Source: JAAFIP01 sp031367325
GTDB taxonomy: Bacteria > Pseudomonadota > Gammaproteobacteria > Burkholderiales > Burkholderiaceae_C
NCBI GenBank assembly: GCA_031367325.1
Contig: JANLPQ010000027.1
Span: 1 to 64,000, forward strand
DNA length: 64,000 nucleotides
Reading direction: 5' to 3'
Shown: positions 1 to 8,570 of the stretch, piece by piece
How the letters are laid out: the number at the start of each line of letters is the position of its first letter
Position numbering within the stretch: the first letter of the stretch is position 1
Made by a program: the position numbers and the translations under genes
Notes under the pieces: generated by a model
The model's database searches: none
What the model saw: only the letters and a program-made list of their open reading frames with translations
Told to the model about the DNA's origin: nothing

Positions 1-1689
1 GTGATGGACAAAGTGCTGGTGCACCGCGGGCTGACCACGCTAGACGTGCTGGTGATAGGTTTGGTGGTGGTAGTGGTTTTTGAAAGTGTGTTGTCAGCTC
101 TGCGTACCTATGTGTTTAGCCACACCACCAGCCGCATCGACGTAGAGCTGGGTGCGCGGTTGTTTCGCCACTTGGTGCAATTACCTCTAGCGTATTTTCA
201 GGCCCGCAGGGTGGGCGATTCGGTAGCCCGCGTGCGCGAGCTAGAAAACATCCGCAGTTTTCTAACTGGCAATGCACTAACGGTTCTGCTGGACGTGCTG
301 TTTAGCGTTATTTTTGTGGCGGTCATGCTGTTCTATAGCGTGCCTTTGACATTAATCGTTTTGGTGAGCATGCCGCTGTACTTTGGCCTTAGCTTGGCCG
401 TGGTGCCTATATTGCGCCAGCGGCTGGATGTCAAATTTGCACGCGGGGCCGAGAACCAGTCTATGCTGGTAGAAACCGTTACCGGCATTCAAACGGTAAA
501 AGCCAGCGCACTGGAGCCATCATTTTCTAAGCGCTGGGACGACCAATTGGCAGGCTACGTGTCTGCCAGCTTTAAAACGCAAACCCTGGCCAGCTTTGCC
601 CATGAAGGCGTTAACCTGATAGGCAAGCTGGTTAACGCCGCCACGCTGTGGTACGGCGCGCATTTGGTGATGAGCAACCAGCTAACCGTAGGCCAGTTTA
701 TTGCCTTTAACATGTTTGCCCAGCGCGTGTCCCAGCCCATCATGCGCATGGCCCAGCTGTGGACAGACTTTCAGCAAACCGGTATATCCATGGCCCGCTT
801 GGGCGACATACTAAACACCCGCACCGAGGTGCCGCCCAGCAGCGCCGCGCAGCTACCACCGGTAAAAGGCCGCGTGACGCTAGACAAAGTAACCTTTCGC
901 TACCGCCCCGAGGCCGCGCCCGTGCTGCACAGCATGAGCCTGGACATTCGCGCTGGCGAGCTGATAGGCATAGTGGGCCGGTCTGGCAGCGGCAAAAGCA
1001 CATTGACTAAATTAGTCCAGCGCCTGTACAGCCCCGAGCAGGGCCGCGTGCTGGTAGACGGTATCGACATTGGCCTGATAGACGCTGCCCAGTTGCGCCG
1101 CCAAATAGGCGTGGTGCTGCAAGAAAACCTGCTGTTTAACCGCAGCGTGCGCGAGAACATTGCCATTACCGACCCCGCAGCTCCCATAGAGGCTGTAGTA
1201 CGTGTAGCGCAAATGGCTGGCGCGCATGAATTTATCAGCGAGCTGCCCGAAGGCTACGACACCGTAGTGGGCGAGCAGGGTGGCAGCCTAAGCGGTGGCC
1301 AGCGCCAGCGCATAGCTATAGCCCGCGCCCTGTTTACCAACCCCCGTATTTTGATACTGGACGAAGCCACCAGCGCCCTGGACTACGAAAGCGAGGCCAT
1401 TATTGCCCGCAACATGCGCAGCATATGCCAAGGCCGCACCGTCATTACCATAGCCCACCGGCTAAGCGCCGTGCGCAACGCCCACCGCATTATCGTGATG
1501 GACAAAGGCCGCATAGTAGAGGCCGGCCCGCATGACGCGCTGATTCAAATGCCCAAAGGCCTGTACGCCTACCTGTGGCGCATGCAACAGGCCACGCAGC
1601 CTGACGACATGCCAAACCACGCAGCTGCACCCACGCCGCCTAGTGCGACAGCAGCGGCCAACAGCACCCCCACAGAGGCTAGCGCATGA
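1..1689 (+). CDS. Type I secretion ABC transporter (HlyB-like), 5' truncated
   Basis: Inner-membrane ATPase/permease of a type I secretion system; it would drive export of the RTX protein encoded downstream. The reading frame is open at base 1, so the true start and the N-terminal peptidase-like domain usual in this roughly 700-residue family lie outside the window; 562 codons are visible. Membrane segments fill the first 260 residues. The nucleotide-binding domain shows a Walker A GRSGSGKS near residues 326-333, the signature LSGGQRQR near 430, Walker B LILDEATSALD near 451-461 and the H-loop IAHRLS near 484. The phrase SRIDVELGARLFRHL is typical of HlyB/LktB-type exporters. The stop overlaps the next start by 4 bp (ATGA), so it is coupled to the adaptor gene. 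The last 40 residues are a Pro/Ala/Thr-rich tail. Confidence 0.93.
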   Translation: MMDKVLVHRGLTTLDVLVIGLVVVVVFESVLSALRTYVFSHTTSRIDVELGARLFRHLVQLPLAYFQARRVGDSVARVRELENIRSFLTGNALTVLLDVLFSVIFVAVMLFYSVPLTLIVLVSMPLYFGLSLAVVPILRQRLDVKFARGAENQSMLVETVTGIQTVKASALEPSFSKRWDDQLAGYVSASFKTQTLASFAHEGVNLIGKLVNAATLWYGAHLVMSNQLTVGQFIAFNMFAQRVSQPIMRMAQLWTDFQQTGISMARLGDILNTRTEVPPSSAAQLPPVKGRVTLDKVTFRYRPEAAPVLHSMSLDIRAGELIGIVGRSGSGKSTLTKLVQRLYSPEQGRVLVDGIDIGLIDAAQLRRQIGVVLQENLLFNRSVRENIAITDPAAPIEAVVRVAQMAGAHEFISELPEGYDTVVGEQGGSLSGGQRQRIAIARALFTNPRILILDEATSALDYESEAIIARNMRSICQGRTVITIAHRLSAVRNAHRIIVMDKGRIVEAGPHDALIQMPKGLYAYLWRMQQATQPDDMPNHAAAPTPPSATAAANSTPTEASA

Positions 1690-3305
1690 ACGCCACCACG
1701 CACGCCACCGCCTCCAACACAGCCTCTGATACCGCTCTTGGCACCAAGGCTGCACCTGCCCAAGCCAGCGCGCCCAGCCCGCCTGCCCACCCCGCACGCG
1801 AGCTGCTAGGCCGTTACCGCGCCATATTCAGCGCTGCCTGGGGCATGCGCCACCAGCTAGCTGGCCCCCAGCGCATGGCTGACGAGGTCGCCTTTTTGCC
1901 CGCCGCGTTAAGCCTGCAAGACACGCCCGTGCACCCGTCACCCCGACGTCTGGCCTATGCGTTGATGGCCCTATTTGCGGCGGCACTGGCATGGGCCTGC
2001 TTTGGCCACATAGACATTGTGGCCGTAGCCCAGGGCAGGGTGGTAGTAGGCGACGGTACTAAAGTGATCCAGCCGTTAGAGCCCGGCGTAGTGCGCCGCA
2101 TCTTGGTGCAAGACGGCGCCCGCGTGCAGGCCGGCCAAGCCCTGGTAGAGCTAGACGCCACGTATGCCAGCGCCGACAAAGCCGCCGTGCAAGAGCAACT
2201 CAAAGCCGCCGCCAGCGAAGCCACCCGCGCCCAAGCCCTAATTCAAGGCCTACAAGGCCTGGCACAACCATCACTACAAGGCACCAGCAAGCCGCTACAA
2301 AATAAAGAGCTGCCTGAGCAGGTAAATAGAGCGCTACAGGCCGATTCGGCATATAAATTAACGGCAGCAGAGGCTAGCAACGTACAAACGCAGCTAGCCG
2401 CCGAGTGGGCCGACATCCGCGCCAAGCTAGGCAAGCTAGCCTCCGAGCTAGCCCGCCGCCAGGCAGAAATAGCCACCGTCACGCAGCAAGTGGCCAAGCT
2501 GACCACCACCGTACCGCTAGCCATCCAACGCGAGCAAGACTTTAAAAACCTAAGCGACCAAGGCTTTGTAGCCAGCCACAGCGGCCAAGACCGCACCCGC
2601 GAACGCATAGAGCTAGAGCGCGACCTGGCCACCCAGCAAGCCCGCTTAAACGAAGCTGAGGCCACGCTGGCCGAAACCCAAACCACCAAAATCGCTTACC
2701 TGATGGAGACCCGCCGTAGCCTGGCCGACCGCCTAGCCGCAGCCCAGCTCAAAACCACCCAGCTGACCCAAGACCAAACCAAAGCCACCCAGCGCGAGCG
2801 CCTGTCCACCCTGGTAGCCCCCGTAGCCGGCACCGTGCAGCAGCTGGCCATCCGGTCGGTAGGCGGCGTGGTAACACAAGCCCAGCCACTCATGGTGATA
2901 GTGCCCGACGAGGCGCAAGTAACCGCTGAGGTCACTATCGACAACAAAGACATAGGCTTTGTCAACGCAGGCCAAGACGTCACCGTCAAGCTAGAAACCT
3001 TCGCCTACACCCGCTACGGCACCATCCCCGCCAAGGTCAGCCGCGTGAGCGCTGATGCGGTGCAAGACGACAAACGCCAAGCTAGCGCAGGTGGTAGTGG
3101 TAACAGTAGTGGCAGCGCCAACAACGCCATCTTTCCAGCCACCCTGGCCCTGGGCAAAAGCAGCATCAACATCGAGGGCAAACAAGTACGCCTGTCACCG
3201 GGCATGAACATTACGGCAGAAATAAAAACAGGTAAGCGCAGAGTGATTGACTATCTGCTCAGCCCGATACAGCAGGCGGGTAATGAGAGTTTGAGGGAGC
3301 GGTAA
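1686..3305 (+). CDS. HlyD-family membrane fusion protein of the type I secretion system
   Basis: Periplasmic adaptor linking the ABC transporter to an outer-membrane TolC-like channel. It has 539 residues: a long Ala/Thr/Pro cytoplasmic N-terminus, one transmembrane helix about residues 88-108, a lipoyl/biotinyl-type half motif (GVVRRILVQDGARVQAGQ) around 133-150, a long alpha-helical coiled-coil region to about 385, the second lipoyl half and a beta-barrel domain. The C-terminus KTGKRRVIDYLLSPIQ is the usual HlyD ending. It starts in a 4-bp overlap with the exporter gene and its stop codon TAA shares bases with a downstream ATG. No TolC gene is present in the window. A decayed copy of this 3' end lies at 8455-8558, showing that the locus was once duplicated. 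Confidence 0.93.
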   Translation: MNATTHATASNTASDTALGTKAAPAQASAPSPPAHPARELLGRYRAIFSAAWGMRHQLAGPQRMADEVAFLPAALSLQDTPVHPSPRRLAYALMALFAAALAWACFGHIDIVAVAQGRVVVGDGTKVIQPLEPGVVRRILVQDGARVQAGQALVELDATYASADKAAVQEQLKAAASEATRAQALIQGLQGLAQPSLQGTSKPLQNKELPEQVNRALQADSAYKLTAAEASNVQTQLAAEWADIRAKLGKLASELARRQAEIATVTQQVAKLTTTVPLAIQREQDFKNLSDQGFVASHSGQDRTRERIELERDLATQQARLNEAEATLAETQTTKIAYLMETRRSLADRLAAAQLKTTQLTQDQTKATQRERLSTLVAPVAGTVQQLAIRSVGGVVTQAQPLMVIVPDEAQVTAEVTIDNKDIGFVNAGQDVTVKLETFAYTRYGTIPAKVSRVSADAVQDDKRQASAGGSGNSSGSANNAIFPATLALGKSSINIEGKQVRLSPGMNITAEIKTGKRRVIDYLLSPIQQAGNESLRER

Positions 3306-3313
3306 TGAACATG

Positions 3314-3357
3314 AACGATGAACAACGAACAACTAACTATGAAAGGAACAAAATGAA
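3314..3357 (+). repeat. Direct repeat carrying a ribosome-binding site, copy A
   Basis: Segment rich in AACAACGAAC followed by CTATGAAAGGAACAAAATGA. It recurs at 3934-3991 with about 14 extra bases of the same AACGAAC unit. The shared 3' end places AAGGAAC just upstream of an ATG in both copies, so each copy works as a translation start for the gene after it. Both copies sit at the 3' edge of the preceding coding frame. Confidence 0.8.
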
Positions 3358-3976
3358 GCCAATTAATCCCGCCAATTGGCTGAAAGAACAATCCGTCTAC
3401 AACAAGCGCTTTCTGCATTGTTGGATTGTCAATCTGTTGATCTATGCGATTGCTTTAGTATTTGAAAAACAACTCACGCCACTCGTGAGCTGGATGTCTG
3501 GCTACATCCCCTCAATCCAGATGCTGAACATTGGCAACCAGATAGAGCAATTTGCTGCCAGATACTTTGCGCTTTGCACTCTGGTGCTGCCCATCATGAC
3601 TGTTTATCTGGCTTGGGGACAGAATCCGCTGGAGAGAATGCGGGCTACGGCTGTCATTAATCAAAGGCCTCTTTGGAAAACCATCTTTTTTCTGGTTTTA
3701 GGCCTGCCATTTTGTTTGCTCATATTGTTCGTTCTTTACGCTGCCCCCATCCCAATGCCAGAGACGCCAAGACTGTCGGGGCAGCATGCGCTACATCTCA
3801 TGACCAACACCTACCTCGGCTTGTTGGGCTTTGGCTCTGTATTGATGATTGGCGTGTTGATTTTTATTCTGGGTGCGCTTTGCGTAGTACTTCTCCCATT
3901 TTTTTACTTTTTTACATCTAAAGGAAACTCAAAAACGATGAACAACGAACAACGAACAACGAACAACTATCTATGA
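3353..3976 (+). CDS. Multi-pass membrane protein of unknown function in T1SS locus
   Basis: Unrecognised 207-residue protein. An in-frame ATG exists at 3305, overlapping the hlyD stop, but ATG 3353 has a clear ribosome-binding site (GAAAGGAAC, 5-8 bases upstream) and removes an odd N-terminus encoded by a repeat, so it is preferred. Four hydrophobic stretches are visible (about residues 23-40, 70-90, 112-135 and 160-190). It contains the phrase VSWMSGYIPSI, which resembles the SLINWLASLIPSI of the membrane protein at 4429, so the two may be distant relatives. The C-terminal codons run into the second copy of the AACAACGAAC repeat. It is A+T-richer than the flanking secretion genes, suggesting separate acquisition. 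A role in protecting against or assembling the RTX product is only a guess from position. Confidence 0.65.
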   Translation: MKPINPANWLKEQSVYNKRFLHCWIVNLLIYAIALVFEKQLTPLVSWMSGYIPSIQMLNIGNQIEQFAARYFALCTLVLPIMTVYLAWGQNPLERMRATAVINQRPLWKTIFFLVLGLPFCLLILFVLYAAPIPMPETPRLSGQHALHLMTNTYLGLLGFGSVLMIGVLIFILGALCVVLLPFFYFFTSKGNSKTMNNEQRTTNNYL

Positions 3977-3991
3977 AAGGAACAAAATGAA
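3934..3991 (+). repeat. Direct repeat carrying a ribosome-binding site, copy B
   Basis: Second copy of the element at 3314-3357, longer because the AACGAAC unit is repeated three to four times. It ends in the same CTATGAAAGGAACAAAATGA, supplying the ribosome-binding site and start codon (3987) of the 42-codon gene that follows. Confidence 0.8.
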
Positions 3992-4115
3992 TAGAGAGAT
4001 TAGTAGGTTAAAGAACCAGTACCGCTATGAAAAGCGTAGCTGCTTGCGCGTTACCTACATTGTTTATAAGCTTAAAAAGCATGTAGAAACAAACCTAGAA
4101 GGTGCAACAACATGA
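3987..4115 (+). CDS. Small basic protein, 42 residues
   Basis: Short open frame starting at ATG 3987, six bases after an AAGGAAC ribosome-binding site and ending in a 4-bp ATGA overlap with the next gene. This arrangement argues for real translation. The product (begins MNREISRLKNQYRYEK) is rich in Lys, Arg and Tyr with no membrane segment or recognisable motif. Bases 4047-4056 (TAGCTGCTTG) resemble half of the dispersed repeat found elsewhere in the window, so part of the frame could derive from such a repeat. Function unknown. Confidence 0.45.
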   Translation: MNREISRLKNQYRYEKRSCLRVTYIVYKLKKHVETNLEGATT

Positions 4116-4405
4116 AGAATTTAAGAAAATTATTGATAGCTAACGTTTTATCTTCAACACGTTCTGCCTGTGCACAGGCAGACACAAAATATTTAAACGT
4201 GTGTGTATCGGCTGGGAACGAAATAATTGAACCAATGAAGTTCAGCAAAAGACTACAAGCTACGCAATGCTACCGTGTAAAAAGTAAAAATTCAGGTGCG
4301 CTACCCAGCACAACATCAGCCTGGGATATGACTAGTGGAGGCAGTGCACAACATGTATTATTGTTGTCTCCAAATGAAAAAATGCAGAGCATAAACACTC
4401 AGTGA
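4112..4405 (+). CDS. Small possibly exported protein, 97 residues
   Basis: Unrecognised gene coupled by ATGA overlap to the 42-codon frame before it. The N-terminus (MKNLRKLLIANVL) looks like the start of a signal peptide followed by an ACAQA stretch that could be a signal peptidase site near residue 22, but the hydrophobic core is short and broken by SSTRS, so export is uncertain. The mature part has three Cys and no known domain. It lies between two membrane-protein genes in the RTX/T1SS cluster and has the same low-GC composition as they do. Confidence 0.5.
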   Translation: MKNLRKLLIANVLSSTRSACAQADTKYLNVCVSAGNEIIEPMKFSKRLQATQCYRVKSKNSGALPSTTSAWDMTSGGSAQHVLLLSPNEKMQSINTQ

Positions 4406-4428
4406 TTCAAATCAAACTGAAATAAATT

Positions 4429-5022
4429 ATGTATTTTCCACCTGTCAAAAATATTGATCAATTTACAAAAGACCCAACACTCAAAGCATTGCGGCCTTGG
4501 TGGATGGTATCAATTGGTGCGGCGCTCTTGTACTTGGTGCCAGCGCAAGCTGTACTCGAAACGCCAATGGTCGGTAGCTTGATCAATTGGTTGGCATCGT
4601 TGATTCCATCAATTGCACGCTGGGTTGAGTTATCACCGTTTCCTCACAATACAAAGTTGTTTGCTGTCTTTGTTTGGTTAATGATTCTGATGCAATTTTT
4701 TTGGTTGGTCAAAGACCGCAAAGTGAAAACTTATTATCGACAAAGCTACAGAAATAAAGCTTCGGCACAAAGCAATTCCGTTCGTGTAGCAGCCTTTATA
4801 TTATTTATAACTTTTTTTTCAATTTACATACTCACAGCAGCTAATCTTGCAATAGTCGATACGTTACCTTGCCGCGTTTGTGTAAATACATCACCACTTG
4901 CCCAGCTATTCATAGGTTGCATTAATTCCGTAGCAATTTCTGGCCTTGTAGCCTTCACGTTTTTAGTGTCACCTGAATTTTTCAATTTATTAACTCAAAA
5001 AGGATGCAATCATGTCAAGTAA
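4429..5022 (+). CDS. Multi-pass membrane protein of unknown function before RTX gene
   Basis: Unrecognised 197-residue protein with four apparent transmembrane helices (about residues 25-42, 80-100, 118-140 and 163-185), a WW motif near residue 24 and a positively charged loop (KDRKVKTYYRQSYRNK) between helices two and three. It shares layout and a short motif with the membrane protein at 3353. Its last 11 bases overlap the start of the RTX gene, and its own end provides the AAAAGGA ribosome-binding site used there, so the two are co-translated. This makes an accessory or protective role for the RTX exoprotein plausible, but nothing in the sequence proves it. Confidence 0.65.
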   Translation: MYFPPVKNIDQFTKDPTLKALRPWWMVSIGAALLYLVPAQAVLETPMVGSLINWLASLIPSIARWVELSPFPHNTKLFAVFVWLMILMQFFWLVKDRKVKTYYRQSYRNKASAQSNSVRVAAFILFITFFSIYILTAANLAIVDTLPCRVCVNTSPLAQLFIGCINSVAISGLVAFTFLVSPEFFNLLTQKGCNHVK

Positions 5023-8000
5023 CGTTATCAACTACGACACCTTTAAGCCCGACTGGTGGGACGCAGCAGGTGCTGGAGCAGAGGCAATAAAAGCTGAGAT
5101 AGCCCGGCTGATTAACGAAACATTTGGACCTGCTGGTTTAAGTGCTATTCAAAGAACCGCGATAGAGCAATCAGCGTTTAGGCATTACGAGGCCCAGCAA
5201 GCCATCAAAGCGGCAGGTGCTGCGGCGGTTACTGCTGCCGGTTATGCAGATGTTCCTAATTCAACTCTTTACAAAGATGCGATGGCAAGTCGAGCTGCCT
5301 ACGAGAACATTGCAAAAAGCCTGATTAATGACGCAAATCAGATCATGCGAAGTGCAGCAGCAGATGGTGCACTGGCGTCAAAAATAGCAATGGTTGCCAA
5401 CGTACTTGGACCCGCAATCAACATCGCGCAGTTAGGCGCGGCCGCTTCTACGGGTGATTCGTACATCGTCGGTCAAAAAGCAGTAGGGGTGTTGGCTGGG
5501 ATGGCGCTTGGGGCATTAACAATTGGAGTAACGACTGCACTGGGTGCGCCTTTGTTAATAGCTGCCGTGGCAACTATCGGATTTGGTTTCGCCGCAGGCA
5601 AAGCCTGGGAATGGATGTGGGAAAACGGTGCGGCTGAATTTTACGGAATCAATAAGGGTGATAAGTTCAATTTTGATAGTATTTGGGGCGGCGTTACCGA
5701 CTTAGCCAACAGCTTATTCACCGCCGCCCTCAACTGGCTCACCCCCCGCGACCCTTTGGTGCTTGACCTGGACAACGACGGCATAGAAGCCGTCGGCATC
5801 AACCCAGCCGCTCCTGTCCTGTTCGACATGGACGGTGATGGCATTAAAACCGCCACTGGCTGGATCAAGGCCGACGACGGCATGGTGGTGCTCGACCGCA
5901 ACGGAAACGGCCTGATCGATTCAGGCCGCGAGTTGTTTGGCGACAGCACCGTGCTGACCCGAGGCCCACGCGCAGGCAAAACCGCAGCTAATGGGTACGA
6001 AGCCCTGGCTGACCTGGACATCAACGCAGATGGCGCCATCAACAGCGCCGATGCAGCGTACGCCAGCCTGCGTATCTGGCAAGACGCCAACCAAGACGGC
6101 ATCAGCCAAGCAGGCGAGCTGCGCACGCTCAGCAGCTTGGGCATTGCCAGCCTGAAAGTGGCGGGGCAGGCCAGCAATATCAATCTGGGCAATGGCAACA
6201 CCCAGCCATTTAGCGGCAGCTTTACCCGCACCAACGGCAGTACTGGGGCCAGTGGTGTGGCCGAGGTGTCGGGCAGCTTGCTGCTGGCGTCCAATAACTT
6301 CTACCGAGAATTTACAGACAACCCCGCGCTGACCACGGCAGCCAAGGCACTGCCGCAAATGCGCGGCAGTGGTGTGGTGCGGGACTTGCGGGAGGCGATG
6401 AGTTTGGGTACTGCCGCCGGGGCTACCCTGCAAACCCGGTTGACAGCATTTGCAGTGGGTACCACCCGTGCTGCGCAGACGGCTGAACTTGATGGGCTGA
6501 TTAGTAGCTGGGGCGCTACCGGCACCATGCAGACCAGCATTCAGACCAATCGCACTAAAAACCAAAACGCAACCGAAACCGTGATTGAGCAGTTCGCACG
6601 CACCCAGCCAGACATGTATGCACGAATCACTGCGCTGGAGCGATTCAACGGTTCAAATATCTTGGCAGGATGGGTGCGCAGCTTGGCCAGCGCTACACCG
6701 CCTTACGCAGTTTCGTTCAGCGTCAGCTACAGCGTCGCGCAAGCCGACTTTATCAATCAGGCCTACAGCGCGTTGAAGGAAAGCGTATATTCAGCTTTGG
6801 TACTGCAAACCCGGCTAAAGCCTTATTTGGACAGCATCAATTTAGTAGTGGGCGCAGCGGGTGTGACTTTTGACACATCGGCCATGGGCGCATTGCTTGC
6901 CAGTACCAAGCTGGCAGATGAAAAGAAGGCTTTTGTTGATTTGATTGAATTGAACCGGTTAGCCACCGCCACGCTGCAAGCTGTGGGGTACGACGGTTTG
7001 GCCGTTTTAAAAGGCTGGATTGACGCGTTGGCCCCTGCATCGCCCATTCGGGCGGTGTTGTTAGAAATGAATGTGTTGGGCGCCGCTGCAACCACGGGCA
7101 CCGCAGCAGGTGACATCTGGTATGGCGATGCAAGCGCGAATACGTTTAACGGTGGTGAGGGAGCCGATACTTTGCTAGGCGGGCTGGGCAACGACAGCTT
7201 GCAAGGCGGTGCTGGCAACGACAACTTGGCAGGCGGCGACGGGAGTGACACCTTAAGCGGGGGCGCTGGCAACGACACGCTCAGCGGTGGCGCGGGCAAC
7301 GACAGCTTAAGCGGCGGTGCGGGCGCAGACGTGTACGTGTTTAACCGGGGCGGCGGTCAGGACACCATCGACAACTACGACAGCGACGCGCTGGGCACCA
7401 ACGCCGACACGCTGCGCTTTGGCGCAGGCATCGCGCCAGCGGATGTGCGCGCCACCCGCGTATACGACGACTTGGTGCTCAGTGTGGCCGGCAGCACCGA
7501 CAGCGTGACGGTGAAATACTACTTCAATACCAGTGCCACCACGCCTTACGCCCTGGAGAACATCGCCTTTGCCAACGGCGTGGTCTGGAACATTGCCAGC
7601 GTCAAACTAAACCTGCTGACCGGCACGGCGGGCAACGACAACATCCAGGGCTACGCCAGCGCCGACACGCTCAGCGGTGGCGCGGGCAACGACACCTTAA
7701 GCGGCGGTGCGGGTGCAGACGTGTACGTGTTTAACCGCGGCGGCGGGCAAGACACAGTGACCGAAAACGATGCCACTGCGGGCAACACCGACGTAGCTAA
7801 ATTCGATGCTTCGGTGGCCAACAACCAACTGTGGTTTAGCAAAGTAGGTAACAACCTAGAAGTCAGCATTATTGGCACTAGCGACAAGTTGGTCATGAGC
7901 AACTGGTACTTGGGTAACCAATACCATGTGGAGCAGTTCAAATCTGGCAATGGCAAAACACTGCTGGACAGCCAGGTACAAAACTTGGTAAGTGCTATGG

Positions 8001-8092
8001 CTGGGTTTACACCGCCTGCTGCGGGGGTAACTACCTTGCCAGCTAACTACGCTAGTGCACTGCAGCCCGTGCTGGCGGCTAGCTGGGTTTAA
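5012..8092 (+). CDS. RTX calcium-binding exoprotein, type I secretion substrate
   Basis: Secreted 1026-residue protein. It has no N-terminal signal peptide. A Gly/Ala-rich hydrophobic segment spans residues 160-197. From about residue 248 there is an FrpA/FrpC-like region with several DxDxDG calcium loops (DLDNDGIE, DMDGDGIK, DRNGNGLIDSGRELFGD, DINADGAIN, DANQDGIS). Two blocks of RTX nonapeptides (GGxGxDxLx) lie at about residues 713-773 and 867-917, each followed by DVYVFNRGGGQDT. The C-terminal 110 residues match the haemolysin-type calcium-binding-related domain typical of type I substrates. The exporter and adaptor genes lie upstream. No acyltransferase gene is seen, so it need not be an acylated toxin; adhesin, protease-like or contact-toxin roles remain possible. 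The start ATG overlaps the previous gene by 11 bp and has an AAAAGGA ribosome-binding site. Confidence 0.93.
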   Translation: MSSNVINYDTFKPDWWDAAGAGAEAIKAEIARLINETFGPAGLSAIQRTAIEQSAFRHYEAQQAIKAAGAAAVTAAGYADVPNSTLYKDAMASRAAYENIAKSLINDANQIMRSAAADGALASKIAMVANVLGPAINIAQLGAAASTGDSYIVGQKAVGVLAGMALGALTIGVTTALGAPLLIAAVATIGFGFAAGKAWEWMWENGAAEFYGINKGDKFNFDSIWGGVTDLANSLFTAALNWLTPRDPLVLDLDNDGIEAVGINPAAPVLFDMDGDGIKTATGWIKADDGMVVLDRNGNGLIDSGRELFGDSTVLTRGPRAGKTAANGYEALADLDINADGAINSADAAYASLRIWQDANQDGISQAGELRTLSSLGIASLKVAGQASNINLGNGNTQPFSGSFTRTNGSTGASGVAEVSGSLLLASNNFYREFTDNPALTTAAKALPQMRGSGVVRDLREAMSLGTAAGATLQTRLTAFAVGTTRAAQTAELDGLISSWGATGTMQTSIQTNRTKNQNATETVIEQFARTQPDMYARITALERFNGSNILAGWVRSLASATPPYAVSFSVSYSVAQADFINQAYSALKESVYSALVLQTRLKPYLDSINLVVGAAGVTFDTSAMGALLASTKLADEKKAFVDLIELNRLATATLQAVGYDGLAVLKGWIDALAPASPIRAVLLEMNVLGAAATTGTAAGDIWYGDASANTFNGGEGADTLLGGLGNDSLQGGAGNDNLAGGDGSDTLSGGAGNDTLSGGAGNDSLSGGAGADVYVFNRGGGQDTIDNYDSDALGTNADTLRFGAGIAPADVRATRVYDDLVLSVAGSTDSVTVKYYFNTSATTPYALENIAFANGVVWNIASVKLNLLTGTAGNDNIQGYASADTLSGGAGNDTLSGGAGADVYVFNRGGGQDTVTENDATAGNTDVAKFDASVANNQLWFSKVGNNLEVSIIGTSDKLVMSNWYLGNQYHVEQFKSGNGKTLLDSQVQNLVSAMAGFTPPAAGVTTLPANYASALQPVLAASWV

Positions 8093-8155
8093 CGGAAGGC
8101 TTTGCTTGCCAGCCACTTGCTGTGTGTGCAGGTGGCTGGTAGCTAGTGGCTGAAA

Positions 8156-8390
8156 GCGTTGCTAGCCGACTTTTTGCATGGTAGCCTGCACCGCTAGCTG
8201 CGCTTTTGGTCCAGCAGTGCAGGGTCTGTAATTACGCTGTGGGGAGGTGCTCCGGCTAGTGTGAGTTGCAAAGCTTTGGTGGCTTTTTGGATTTTGCAAT
8301 GCTGGCTACTTTGTTGTGACTGGAGATGACGTTGCATAGACATGTGACAGCGATTGCTGACCCACTGGGATATTTTCATAGGCATTTAGT
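8156..8390 (-). pseudogene. Decayed 3' fragment of rnfB
   Basis: On the minus strand this stretch still translates in part to ERHLQ-like and then KATKALQLTLAGAPPHSVITD, which aligns with the C-terminus of the intact RnfB at 11529-12227 (KRTKALQDKLADLPAHSLITD). The bases just after the RTX stop (AACGGAAGGCT onward) also match those after the second RTX remnant at 11471. It is therefore a relic of the same RTX-then-rnfB junction, left by a tandem duplication. It lacks the ferredoxin domains and has no credible start. Confidence 0.8.
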
Positions 8391-8454
8391 GGTTTTAGTC
8401 CGTAGATAAAGCGTAAACAGCTATCAAAGTTATAGTGTCTCATTAACCACTTAA

Positions 8455-8558
8455 CCTGGCGTGAGCGTTACTGCGGAGATAAAACTGGCAAACGAAGAGT
8501 GATTTATTACCTGCTTATCCTGATAAAGCAAGCGGGTAATGAGGGTTTGAGGGGCCGC
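8455..8558 (+). pseudogene. Decayed 3' fragment of hlyD
   Basis: Bases 8455-8484 read PGVSVTAEIK and, after a one-base slip, 8481-8558 read KTGKRRVIYYLL then QAGNEGLRGR. The intact HlyD ending reads SPGMNITAEIKTGKRRVIDYLL then QAGNESLRER over two stretches. The match is clear at both DNA and protein level and contains a one-base deletion in the A-run. It marks the start of the second, degraded copy of the secretion locus. Confidence 0.85.
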
Positions 8559-8570
8559 TGCGAGCTTTAA

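Noticed and set aside
5641..6565. Two long minus-strand frames opposite the RTX gene
   Set aside because: They are shadows created by the G+C-rich, repetitive coding of the RTX protein; products are Pro/Ser- or Gln/Ala-rich with no motif.
7140..7760. CRISPR-like array
   Set aside because: The repeated units are RTX nonapeptide codons (GGxGxDxLx), in frame and without uniform spacers.
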